Assembly (NCBI GenBank): GCA_008690995.1
Contig: VRMN01000001.1
Span: forward strand, 1,364,001 to 1,428,000
Direction of reading: 5' to 3'
Source: Porphyridium purpureum
Lineage: Eukaryota > Rhodophyta > Bangiophyceae > Porphyridiales > Porphyridiaceae
Length of the DNA: 64,000 nucleotides
Positions 18,075 through 27,202 of the stretch are shown here, in pieces; the first letter of the stretch is position 1; the number at the start of each line of letters is the position of its first letter. The notes below the pieces were generated by a model. It had not been told where the DNA came from. It worked only from the letters and a program-made list of their open reading frames with translations, and did not search any database. A program made the translations under genes and the position numbers.

Positions 18075-19511
18075 TCATATTTTGGGTTTCTTAAGGGAGC
18101 TGATCATCTTCGGGAGCTTGAAGCCTGCGGTGGAGCTCGACCTTGCTTCTGACGACTTCAGGGCAGTCAATGAGTCAGCAGAGAGCCCCTTCAATCGTGC
18201 TGTTTCGAGAGCAACGTCCTCCATTGGCATCACTGCCTTGTTTGCGAGCATGAGGCGCACTGTCTCAACACAGCCCAAACTACTGTTCACCCAAACTTCG
18301 TGCACACACCCCACTCGATTCGACACCATGACCACATGTGCGAAATGGTGAATCGTATTCAGCTTCTCGTTCGTCGATGATGGCGCAGGTTGCACCCGTG
18401 GTACGACAGCGCAATTCAGCATGACGGTCATGGCGCCGCTGTCTTCTGAGATTTCCAAGTGATCCTGTCCGCTTGGCGTGACGGCCAGTGATTCAGCGTA
18501 CAAATCAGCCTTGTCTTTGCCAATGGTATGAATATCTCGCTCTGCCCCAATCATAGTTCTTCTTGCGGTGCTACTTTGCAGACGATCGTGCATGTGACCA
18601 AACACGCAAAGAGGCACACGGATATCCTTGGCTCGCGCGTGCTGTATTGCCATTCGCAAGTCAGCGTCGCCCCAGTCGCCGCCCGTTTGATCTCCAAAAT
18701 CTCTTCCGCACATTGCGCTAGGCTCGGTCCCCAGACCAGTCGGGCCCGCGTGCGCCAGAAGGACCACTGCACCACGCGTGCCTGCTTGGTCGATGGCCTT
18801 TTGGATGCGACTTGTAGACTGCTGCAGCGACATGACGCCAGCGTAGCGCCGGAAAAAGTACTGGTGCCTCCATTCCGGGCCTCCCCATGACCACGGACGT
18901 CCTCCAACAACGTGTAGCGGTATCGGCGCGTCGCGCACTTCGAGTGCAGCGTACGATGCATTCACCTTGTCAGCAATTTTGATCATCTTTTCGACGTTGG
19001 CTCCTACATTCCGATTCTTAGATGGCGTGGCCATCGGCCCGTACTTGCTAGCAGTGAAGAAAGCGTCATGATTGCCGAACACGAGCGCTACCTGCGGCGC
19101 GTCCTCTATTTCCTCCGGCAGCGACAGAATCTTTTCTACCACGGGCACGTTCTCGTTGCCAAAGTCGCCGACAAACAGCAGCACATCGGGCGCCAGCACC
19201 TTAACGCACACGTGATCCTTAGATGTCCAGTCATCGTGCACGTCACCAACACACACAATGCGCATTACCTGCCCCGAGTCCATCACAGACGCTGCCATTG
19301 TCAGTGCCGTCCGGCTGTTTCCGCGTACTGCAACTACCGCCGTCCCCTTCGGTGAAGCTGTGGCCAAACTCCTGCCAGCTCTCCGCCAATATCCCGGTGG
19401 AAAAGCGAACGCCAGCATTGCATGACTGTGTATACGGAACGCCCGATCTAGAACGCCTTGCGAAGTCTGCTCGGCGATCACAAACCGCTTTCCAGCGGAA
19501 AGTTTAGCCAC
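18075..19511 (-). CDS. Calcineurin-like metallophosphoesterase, TIGR04168-type, plastid
   Basis: The protein has 478 residues. The first 75 or so are Ala/Ser/Arg-rich, likely a transit peptide. The phosphoesterase core has the dimetal ligands in order: GDVHDDW (about 87), LLFVGDFGNEN (about 108), VFGNHDAFF (about 143), LLAHAGPTGLG (about 256) and VFGHMHDRL (about 308). VGDFGNEN, GGRPWSWGGPEWR and CGRDF...GGDWGD are typical of the cyanobacterial/plastid TIGR04168 family, whose substrate is not settled. An extra C-terminal domain of about 100 residues follows, with no recognised fold. It is convergent with the Ser-rich gene upstream. Confidence 0.85.
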   Translation of the reverse strand: MAKLSAGKRFVIAEQTSQGVLDRAFRIHSHAMLAFAFPPGYWRRAGRSLATASPKGTAVVAVRGNSRTALTMAASVMDSGQVMRIVCVGDVHDDWTSKDHVCVKVLAPDVLLFVGDFGNENVPVVEKILSLPEEIEDAPQVALVFGNHDAFFTASKYGPMATPSKNRNVGANVEKMIKIADKVNASYAALEVRDAPIPLHVVGGRPWSWGGPEWRHQYFFRRYAGVMSLQQSTSRIQKAIDQAGTRGAVVLLAHAGPTGLGTEPSAMCGRDFGDQTGGDWGDADLRMAIQHARAKDIRVPLCVFGHMHDRLQSSTARRTMIGAERDIHTIGKDKADLYAESLAVTPSGQDHLEISEDSGAMTVMLNCAVVPRVQPAPSSTNEKLNTIHHFAHVVMVSNRVGCVHEVWVNSSLGCVETVRLMLANKAVMPMEDVALETARLKGLSADSLTALKSSEARSSSTAGFKLPKMISSLKKPKI

Positions 19512-19679
19512 GGTGTCCTCCTGGTGTAGATGTCAATCCAGTTCTGATATTTAGGTTCGGGATCTAGCTGGACGAGTAGCCCTAGCAGCCAGGTGTCGTG
19601 TTACAAGCGTACGGCCACACGCATAAAAAGCATAAGCGTTGCATATCATGGCGCACTGGCGACTGTGACGCTGATGCGC
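19512..19679. other. Intergenic
   Basis: This is the upstream region of the metallophosphoesterase. No gene is seen. Confidence 0.4.
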
Positions 19680-20510
19680 TGCGGCGAACCAGTGCTTGAA
19701 TTTGACATGACTTCCTCAAGCCGGGGCAAGTCGTCCAATCGCGCCTGCTGGCGAGGAGCTATGTGATGTGCTGCTGCATCCTGCGAGTTTCGGTGGACTC
19801 GCAGACGTCCGCATTCTACTAGAACGGGGCTCCGGTGTGGATTGGATGAATGACAGTTGACTCACCGCGCTCGTGCTCGGTACGAGTCATGGCCATGAGC
19901 TGAGCCTCCTTGATGTGCTGATTCGCCGCGCCGACGCCTACATGACGAGCTCGGACGAGCGTTCGGCGTTGATTCACGTGGCACAAGGAGATCACGTGCG
20001 CCGCGTGAAGTTGCTCTTATTTGTTTCACAGATTTAACCGCTAGGAGTCGGTCAGGGCACACAGCGTCGCAGAGCGCTCAGAATCGTGGCCGCGGCGCGT
20101 GCATCGTTAGCTTCTGGATATGGACACCAGTCTGGCCGAGTGTAATGGTTGTATCCATACGCCATTAACGTGAGCTTCGCCGAACTGTCTGCAAGAGTCT
20201 GTGCACTGGTTATTAATGCATTGGAACGTTGTAGATGTCACAACAAGTCATCACGATGCATGCGCCACTTTTCTCTAAGTCGTGGCGCTGCTTCGGTCTG
20301 GCGATTCTGCGAGGAATCTGAGCACTAGGAACGAAGGAAATGCGGTTCAAGTGCTTGTGGGCCCAGGTACAGCCGTCAACTGCGCGGATCCGTGCAGCGA
20401 CACGCCCATGATTCCGGTCTCCTTAAGAAACGGCTCCTGCGTAACGCAAGTGTGCCCGCTTTGAGCTGCTCGTGCTGAGCGGGACGTACATCAACACCGA
20501 TCAGGAAAGA
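19680..20510 (+). pseudogene. Ankyrin-repeat protein pseudogene
   Basis: Ankyrin-like repeats can be read in plus-strand frames broken by stops and frame changes. From 19765 the frame gives LLHPASFGGLADVRILLERG and, after a stop at 19858-19860, LTALVLGTSHGHELSLLDVL, then SALIHVAQGDHVRRVKLLL with a further stop near 20036. A second run from about 20333 reads NEGNAVQVLVGPGTAVN followed by ADPCSDTPM, and a further piece in another frame reads ELLVLSGTYINTDQ (about 20464-20505). These match the ankyrin consensus (TPLHxAxxxGHxxVVxLLLxxGAxVN). At least three breaks are visible. The original gene's role is unknown. Confidence 0.7.
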
Positions 20511-21061
20511 AAAAAACTCAGGGAGAGCCAATGAAACTGGTGAAAGTGTGCATTGTGTCTTATGCTTACCAGAGCGTCGATGCGAGCAGAAGAGAATAGA
20601 GGTCGGTCCTTGTTGCTGGACGCTCTGACCGAGTACATATCAAACGGCTTCCGATTAAATGAAGGTTGGCCAGCAGCAAGTCAGTGTCGGTCTGTTTGGT
20701 GCCCGTGGCAGTCGTTCGTCGAACGAATCGGTGATCTCGTAATCTCATTCTTTTGTCCGTGCTTGCTCGCCGAGCACGAAATAGACGAGCGACGAATTGA
20801 AAGAAACAAAATTTGTGCTTTCCCGACTGCAGTAAACCAGGGAGTGCGGCTTTGTGTCTTCGCATGTTCTTTAATCGGGAAAGGCTCCGCTTCTTCTCTT
20901 CCTGTCTTTTCGTGTAAGTCGGAATCGGTGCGCTTGCCCACTTCCACCTTGCAATCCGTTTGAAGATCATCCCCTTCCTACATTTAGAGAGCACAAGACG
21001 TATGGAGCAAAAGCAGTTGGGATTGTACTACTCATAAGATTCAAAAGACTTTCATGCTCTA
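20511..21061. other. Intergenic, no gene recognised
   Basis: Overlapping frames of 136 codons (+) and 142 codons (-) exist here, but neither shows a domain, a signal peptide or biased composition. I treat the stretch as noncoding or as decayed sequence next to the ankyrin pseudogene. Confidence 0.35.
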
Positions 21062-22678
21062 TCAGGTCCGGGCGTATCCCGCGGCTTTGGCCTTGAAAGC
21101 GTCGTATGCCTTCTTGCCGCCAAACATGGTCACACCGAGTGCGACAACACCGGCGAATATCAGAAGGTAAAAGTAAGACGACGCAGTGACCAGGAATCCG
21201 CTTTCCTTGACCTTTCGTGGATTTCGGCACAGTTTGGTGAATCCAAACTCAACATTCTTGCCGCCAATGATGGGAAGTGTCACAATAACGTTGGACCGAC
21301 CGGCGCGCTTGCAAATGAAGTTGACCGTGATGATCGACGAATCTCCGGACGCCAGGAAGCCTCCCGAGGGCCGAACAAGCGAGTTTGGATTCGGCGCCAC
21401 CACCGCACCCAGCACGAGCGGGTTACTCTTGGTGACAACGATTCTTCCGATGGCAATGTCAACGCCATCACCTTCAGTTGGATAATTGTTAGCCAAGAAA
21501 AACATGATCGATGTCTTGTCCACAGGCACTGTATAATGTGCGTCGTCGACTTCGTCCAAGTTGCTGTAAGCAACGTCAAACGCCGCACCAGCCTTCCCGC
21601 TATCGTACACATTCGCGCTATCCGAGGTGGTGCCGATGCTCATCGTGATCTGGTCGGCGATGTTGCAGTCCTTCTCCCACTTCATGACCACGTCGTCGTA
21701 TGGAGGCAGCGACACTGTCAGGGAGACCATCGTCTTCTTGCGAGTCAAGCAATCGTACTGGACGTCAATAAACGTGGGCGCGGACGTGAGCACGCCACCC
21801 GTCGAACCCTGGCGCAGTTCGATGCTGACAACGGATGGATCGTCTACCTTTACGGTTGGCTTTTTGTACGCCAGTTCTGCCGTCTCGCTTTCCACATACA
21901 TATATATTGTCGTGGTAGGCGTTGTACCTGGCACTGAGATCGGCTTATTTGTGTCAAAGGCGACCAAGTCTCCCTGTTTGTTGAGATAACCCAACTTGAT
22001 ATCCACATTCGCACCGCCACCACAAGTCTTGAGCACATAGAACGTGACGGTATAGTCGTCCAGGATCTGGAAGGACACCTCGAATGGAAACACTTTACCG
22101 CTGTGTTCTTTCTTGCAATTGAAGGTGCCAGAGAAAATTCCCTCCATCTCCATGTCGTCCAAGACGTACTCATCAATCGTAGGCGCCGGGCCGCCATTCG
22201 CGATGCTCGTGAGAACCGGCTCCTTAAACTTGTAGTTGTCGAGCTCCGCCTCGGTGAAGAATTCGCCATAAATGGTCTCGACGTTCGCATTGAACATGTA
22301 GCACGACTCTGCATCCAGTGCCACGGCCTTCTCCTTGGTGCATGACGCGAACATGCCCTCCATTTCGCCGTCGCTATACACCACATTGTTGATCCAGGAT
22401 TCGGCGTCATTCGTGAAGGAGACAAGATGCAAGAAGAACGCTTCCTTGAGCTCCTCCTTTGACCAGCTGATCTGATCCAGACCATCATCCCATTCTTCAT
22501 CGTCGTCGCCCCCGTCGCCCTCCTGGCGCACCACCGCGCGCTCCATGTGCACACGCTGCGCGCCGCCGCGCGCACTGCGCTGCACAAGCGCGCTCGCCGG
22601 CGCGGCCTGCACGCCGCCCATCATCATCAGCACGGCCAGCACGCCGAGCACGCCGAGCCCCGCGACCCGCGTGGCCAT
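21062..22678 (-). CDS. Type I membrane protein with three cysteine-pair modules (unknown)
   Basis: The frame is open from ATG 22762 (566 residues), but ATG 22678 (538 residues) places a textbook signal peptide (GVLGVLAVLMMMGGVQA) at the N terminus and is preferred. An acidic stretch (DDDEEWDDGLDQ) follows. The lumenal part then contains three related beta-rich modules, each closing with a C-x(~28-32)-C pair: FNCKK...LKTC, VQYDCLT...WEKDC and VNFICKR...FTKLC. One transmembrane helix (FYLLIFAGVVALGVTMF) sits near the C terminus, followed by a short basic tail (KAKAAGYART). It probably faces the ER lumen or cell exterior. No known family is recognised. Confidence 0.75.
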   Translation of the reverse strand: MATRVAGLGVLGVLAVLMMMGGVQAAPASALVQRSARGGAQRVHMERAVVRQEGDGGDDDEEWDDGLDQISWSKEELKEAFFLHLVSFTNDAESWINNVVYSDGEMEGMFASCTKEKAVALDAESCYMFNANVETIYGEFFTEAELDNYKFKEPVLTSIANGGPAPTIDEYVLDDMEMEGIFSGTFNCKKEHSGKVFPFEVSFQILDDYTVTFYVLKTCGGGANVDIKLGYLNKQGDLVAFDTNKPISVPGTTPTTTIYMYVESETAELAYKKPTVKVDDPSVVSIELRQGSTGGVLTSAPTFIDVQYDCLTRKKTMVSLTVSLPPYDDVVMKWEKDCNIADQITMSIGTTSDSANVYDSGKAGAAFDVAYSNLDEVDDAHYTVPVDKTSIMFFLANNYPTEGDGVDIAIGRIVVTKSNPLVLGAVVAPNPNSLVRPSGGFLASGDSSIITVNFICKRAGRSNVIVTLPIIGGKNVEFGFTKLCRNPRKVKESGFLVTASSYFYLLIFAGVVALGVTMFGGKKAYDAFKAKAAGYART

Positions 22679-23010
22679 CGCCGCACGTCGTTCCCGCCCC
22701 ATCCTGCGCACAGACACCATCACCCCCACCGCTCGCCGATCTGCGGGCCAAAACACCCGCACAGCCGCCGTGCTCCTGCACCTGTCGTCTCCAAGCTGCG
22801 TGAACCCGCTCTTCCCCTCGTTCGCCCCCCTCTGCCCTGCCCCACAATGCTCTCTCCCAACCCCTCCAATCCCGTGTATGTGTCTCTTGCTTCTCCCTCA
22901 TTCCTACACACTCGCCCTCACGCCCGCTTGTCTCATCATTACCACCACTTCCTTACCACCACTAACCAACAATCCACACACATCAACTACTAGTCATCCA
23001 CCGTTCGATC

Positions 23011-23035
23011 CACACACACACACACACACACACAC
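23011..23035. repeat. (CA)n microsatellite
   Basis: About twelve uninterrupted CA units lie in the divergent promoter region. Confidence 0.95.
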
Positions 23036-23197
23036 GCACGCGCCTTGTCATATGAGAAGCGCATCAGTTTATTGTAAAGTTGGCAAACACCGATCGCGTC
23101 GTGCTTCATCAGTCCACCAACCCACACACTCAAAGGAAAAAGACACGCTCATCCCAAAAACAACGCTCCGCACACTCACGGCGGTACAGTGTACATG

Positions 23198-23205
23198 TTA
23201 TAAAG
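23198..23205 (+). promoter_or_regulatory. TATA-like box upstream of RRP9
   Basis: TTATAAAG lies eight bases after a GTACAGT motif and about 207 bp before the preferred RRP9 start codon. Confidence 0.4.
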
Positions 23206-23411
23206 GCAGTCGGGTGTACAGCGAGTGTTGAAGCGAGGGGTGTACCGTGATTCGTGTACAGTGCGCGTGGGCGCGCGCGGGTTGGTGGGTGAGTAGACAG
23301 ACGGCCGTGCGGGATGGTGGCGGGCGTGGGGCGAAGCGAAAGTGTGTGTGTGGGGAGGAGTTTGTGACGGAGTGCGTGGGGCGGCTGGACAGCTGGACGG
23401 CTGGAGTGGTG

Positions 23412-25121
23412 ATGAAGACAAGGAAGAGGAAGGCGGCGGAGCATGAGGATGTGTTGGAAGACGTGGTGAGTTCCGGAGGAAGCGCGCGCAGGGCGTCTCG
23501 TCGCTCGGCAGCGCACCTGGAACGCCCGGCGGCTGAACGTGCGCGGTCCGACTCGGATCATGAGCATCTGCGTGGAAGAGCGCCCCGGCGAGGCGCAACG
23601 GACGAGGCGCAGAGTCGCGGCAGAGCGTTGCATGCGGGAGAGAATGGTGGCGGCGGAGATCTGGACAGCGGGTCTGGCGGGACAGTCAGTGACGACAGCG
23701 CAAGTACAGGCGGGACAGACGATGACGGCCGGCGAGCGCGGAAGCCTGCATTCGAGCGCAATGCGGAAGACGCGCAGGCACACCGGCTGAAACTGGCAAA
23801 GAAGTACTTGGACGACCTCGGCCTGCTCGGCGAGGACGGAAAGCCCAAATCCAAACTCAAGCGGACACGAGACGCGGTCCCGGGCTTTTCTGCAACCGCT
23901 GCCACGTTCAATGGCTTGGGCGACGTTCAAGATTCTGAAGCGTCTGATGATGACGCAGAGGAGGAGGATATACAGTACAGAAAAGACGCAGAGGCGCTGA
24001 AACGGCGGACGCTCCAAGAAAGCGGGCGGCAGCTTGTACCAGTGGCAGCACGACTACATGCCGACGAAACAAAGCATGCTGTGTCAATCAAGAGAGGGCA
24101 CCGGCTGCCCGCAACATGCGTAGCGATCTCAGAGGACGAAAGTCGCGCCGTGACAGGCTCGAAGGATAAGTCTCTGGTTCTCTGGGACACTGAGACACAG
24201 AGCGTGTTGCAGGTCATGCATGGTGCTTACGCCTCTAGTCGCGCGAAGAAGACGAACCAATCGGGAAACACCAAGGATGTATTGGCCGTGGCCATGACAG
24301 AGGATGGCCGCACCATTGCCAGCGGCGGACGCGATAGAGTGGTCCGCATTTGGGATGCCCGAGCAGGAGGCTCCAGCTGTGGTGGTCAAGTGGAGCAGCT
24401 CAAGGGCCATCGCGGAGCGGTCACGGCACTGTCCTTTCGAAGCGGCACGGCAGAGCTTTACTCGGCATCTGAGGACCGCACGGTGAAGGTATGGAATGCG
24501 CGCGAGACGTCGTACCTTGAGACGCTGTTTGGGCACACGGCCGAAGTGTACTGCGTCGATAACCTGCTTCGGCATCGCGCCGTGTCCGGGGGTCGCGATG
24601 GCACACTACGGCAGTGGAAAATCCCCGAGGACACGCAACTTGTGTTTCGCTCACCCGCAGTCTCAACAGATGCATTGTCGATGGTGGACGAAGCTAACTT
24701 TATATCAGGAGGAGACGATGGCGCGTTGTACGCGTGGAACGTAGCGAAGAAGAAGCCGGTCTCTGTGATCGCCAACGCGCATGGCTCACCGAACCACTGG
24801 ATCAGTGCGGTGGCCGCTGCACGGTTCAGTGATATCTGTGCGTCGGGCTCATCTGATGGTCGTTTGAGGATCTGGGCCCTGGAATCACAGGGGCGCCGTC
24901 ACGGTATGGCGAATTCGAGCGAATTGGGCTTTTATCCGCGCACGCTAGTATCAAGGCTGTCGCTGCCCGTGCCCGGCTTTGTGAACGGACTTGTTTTTGG
25001 CAAGTCCAGGCGCCGTGTGTTTGCCGCCGTCGGCCAGGAGCATCGACTCGGCCGTTGGACAAAGGTATCCAAGTGCGTGAATGGCCTGGCAATAGTCAAC
25101 CTTCGCATCAGCGACGAATAA
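23412..25121 (+). CDS. RRP9: U3 snoRNP WD40 protein Rrp9/U3-55K
   Basis: The protein has 569 residues from ATG 23412. The frame is open to 23247, but MKTRKRK at 23412 gives the usual basic nuclear start. The first 210 residues are low complexity, basic and acidic, as expected of a nucleolar protein. GHRLPATCVAISEDE then opens a WD40 propeller with blades ending LVLWDTE, VRIWDAR, VKVWNAR, LRQWKIP, LYAWNVA and LRIWALE. The opening blade and the acidic N terminus fit Rrp9/U3-55K, which binds the U3 snoRNA box B/C motif and acts in 18S pre-rRNA processing. TATA and GTACAGT motifs lie upstream. Confidence 0.85.
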   Translation: MKTRKRKAAEHEDVLEDVVSSGGSARRASRRSAAHLERPAAERARSDSDHEHLRGRAPRRGATDEAQSRGRALHAGENGGGGDLDSGSGGTVSDDSASTGGTDDDGRRARKPAFERNAEDAQAHRLKLAKKYLDDLGLLGEDGKPKSKLKRTRDAVPGFSATAATFNGLGDVQDSEASDDDAEEEDIQYRKDAEALKRRTLQESGRQLVPVAARLHADETKHAVSIKRGHRLPATCVAISEDESRAVTGSKDKSLVLWDTETQSVLQVMHGAYASSRAKKTNQSGNTKDVLAVAMTEDGRTIASGGRDRVVRIWDARAGGSSCGGQVEQLKGHRGAVTALSFRSGTAELYSASEDRTVKVWNARETSYLETLFGHTAEVYCVDNLLRHRAVSGGRDGTLRQWKIPEDTQLVFRSPAVSTDALSMVDEANFISGGDDGALYAWNVAKKKPVSVIANAHGSPNHWISAVAAARFSDICASGSSDGRLRIWALESQGRRHGMANSSELGFYPRTLVSRLSLPVPGFVNGLVFGKSRRRVFAAVGQEHRLGRWTKVSKCVNGLAIVNLRISDE

Positions 25122-25309
25122 ACAAAGATGTAAGCCGCTAGAGTTCAGCTCAAATGGTTCATTGTTCTGAACCGTTTTGTTTTGCTGGCCCAACCGGCTC
25201 GGTCGGTGGAATGCGGCACGCGGCGACGGGCATAGGGAGTGGACGGGCTTCGAAGGAACGGTGACAAGATACGCGCTCTCTCCTCGTTCTCTTTGCTCTT
25301 GCGGACGAG

Positions 25310-26482
25310 ATGCCGCTACATTCAATAGCGCTCGGTGCGCGATCTGCGGGTGTTGTGCGTGCATGGCGGCTTGTGGGTCGTTCCGGGCAAGTATCGCCAG
25401 GAAACAGCACCAGGTCGGGTCCAGCCGGAGCGACGATGGCACTGAGAACACAATCGTCACGGTCGACGGAGTTTGAAAGTCCCTCTGGTGGAGGATTGCG
25501 CCGGCGGCCGCCTCCAAACCTCTGTGTCGTGATCGTACCCCAGCAGTCTGCGTACATAGTTGAAAGGCTTGGCAAATTCAACCGGACGCTCGGGCCCGGC
25601 TTGCACTTTTTATTACCCCCACCCGTTGACGTGATGACATACGCGTTCAGTCTCAAGGAGGAGGCGATTAGTATTCCGAACCAGATTGCAATCACTCGCG
25701 ACAATGTCACGATCCATATCGACGGGGTGTTATACGTCAAGGTGGAGGATCCCAAGGCGGCCGCGTATGGCGTGGAAAATCCATACCGCGCACTGACACT
25801 GCTCGCTCAGACTACCATGAGATCAGAATTGGGCAAGTTGTCGCTGGATAAGACGTTCGAAGAACGCGAAACCCTAAATGCGGCCATTGTGAGGTCGATC
25901 AATGACGCGGCAGCGTCGTGGGGGATTCGCTGCTTACGGTACGAGATCCGGGACATCAATCCTCCGGCAAACGTTCGCAAAGCCATGGAACTGCAGGCCG
26001 AAGCCGAGCGTAGGAAACGCGCAACGGTGCTGGACTCGGAAGGCGAGAAGCAGTCGGAAATCAACATCGCAGAAGGTCAGAGGACCGCGGTGATTCTTAG
26101 CTCGGAAGCCGAGAAGCAGGAGTGTATTAATCGTGCGGAAGGTGAGGCCGCTGCAATTCGCGCAAAAGCGAACGCTACCGCCGAAGCGCTCTCCATCGTG
26201 GCCAAAACAATCGCACAGGACCATGCGCAACAGGCGATGCAACTACGAATCGCCGAGCAGTACGTGAGCGCGTTTGCGAATCTCGCGAAGGAGTCGAATA
26301 CTTTGATCATGCCGGCGGATGCTGGAAACGCGGGCAGAATGGTGGCAGAGGCCATGTCGGTCTTGAAGACCATTAACGCGTCGCCGAGCCTTCCTGCACC
26401 ACCGACCGGCAGCTACCCCGGCATGTCTCTCAGCGATGAGCCTTCGAGGTCTTCGAAGTCTAGCAAACCGACCGAACAGTAG
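25310..26482 (+). CDS. Stomatin-like SPFH protein (SLP-2 type, mitochondrial)
   Basis: The protein has 390 residues. The first 60 or so are Arg/Ser/Ala-rich, consistent with a mitochondrial presequence, and there is no hydrophobic hairpin. The SPFH/band-7 domain runs from about residue 68 (VVIVPQQSAYIVERLGKF) to 235. It includes the stomatin signature region RSELGKLSLDKTFEERETLN, and then a long Ala/Glu/Arg coiled coil (about 235-330). Absence of the membrane hairpin and the RYEIRDINPP stretch fit the SLP-2 (STOML2) branch. That branch organises cardiolipin-rich inner-membrane domains and stabilises prohibitin and protease complexes. The C-terminal tail is Ser/Pro-rich and unconserved. Confidence 0.88.
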   Translation: MPLHSIALGARSAGVVRAWRLVGRSGQVSPGNSTRSGPAGATMALRTQSSRSTEFESPSGGGLRRRPPPNLCVVIVPQQSAYIVERLGKFNRTLGPGLHFLLPPPVDVMTYAFSLKEEAISIPNQIAITRDNVTIHIDGVLYVKVEDPKAAAYGVENPYRALTLLAQTTMRSELGKLSLDKTFEERETLNAAIVRSINDAAASWGIRCLRYEIRDINPPANVRKAMELQAEAERRKRATVLDSEGEKQSEINIAEGQRTAVILSSEAEKQECINRAEGEAAAIRAKANATAEALSIVAKTIAQDHAQQAMQLRIAEQYVSAFANLAKESNTLIMPADAGNAGRMVAEAMSVLKTINASPSLPAPPTGSYPGMSLSDEPSRSSKSSKPTEQ

Positions 26483-27202
26483 TACGACGAGCACCCCGTA
26501 CACAGCGACGACACGTATCCAGCTCGTGCGCACTGCCACTTCTTTATTGTTCCCGACACTAAGATATCGTACATGCAAGGAACGCTCGCGCGCCACCAGT
26601 GCAACCTCTCCTTCATCCTGCAGGCCTGCTGTACACGCCGCGACAAGCCGCACCGCAGGTGGCTTCTCGTCGGCCATGCACCTGTCCAGCTGTCCATTGG
26701 GCCAGCAAGCCGCCGCCTGTCTGTCCAGCCCTTTGGCCAGCCATTCAGCGCGGCTGGCTCCACGCACACCCAGTCACGCACGCACTGCACCGTGCACGCT
26801 TCATATGGTACAGTACGAGGTCACCTTCTCTATTTGTGCTTGCAAGTCGCCTGCCAGGTGAGATTTTGATGACCACCATCATAAAACACGGCTGTTTTCG
26901 CATGGCCTTGTTGGCGTGAAGTGCGCAACAGGGAGCGCCGGAGCTCTCGGCCAAACGCAAACAGAGAGAGTCTTGGCGTGGCGCAGGGTATATATCAAGG
27001 TGCGAGCGCGAGCACAGCGGCGGGCACGCGGCGTCGAAGCTGCTGGAGCGCGCACTTTGCCGCGTTGTTGCCTGCTCGCCGTACCTTGCGCCAGGATTCC
27101 GCTGCCGCCGCTGCGCATGTGTGTGCGTGTGTGCTGCGCCTCTGCTTCGCTGGTGTCACGTGAGCGCCGTGTCGTAGGCACGACCGGTCTAGACGGTGAG
27201 AA
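26483..27202. other. Intergenic, upstream of the phosphatase gene
   Basis: It holds GTACAGT at 26808-26814, about 390 bp before the next start codon. Several ORFs on both strands are shadows without domains. Confidence 0.4.

Larger units (their letters stand above)
22763..23411. other. Bidirectional promoter region with CA microsatellite
   Basis: It lies between the type I membrane protein (minus) and RRP9 (plus). It contains a (CA)n run at 23011-23035, GTACAGT at 23184-23190 and 23256-23262, and a TATA-like TTATAAAG at 23198-23205. Confidence 0.5.

Noticed and set aside
20553-20963. 136-codon plus-strand frame downstream of the ankyrin pseudogene
   Set aside because: No ankyrin pattern or other domain could be seen, and the overlapping minus-strand frame is just as long.
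22763-23411. CA and TG microsatellites as functional elements
   Set aside because: Simple repeats are common in noncoding DNA; nothing marks these as regulatory.
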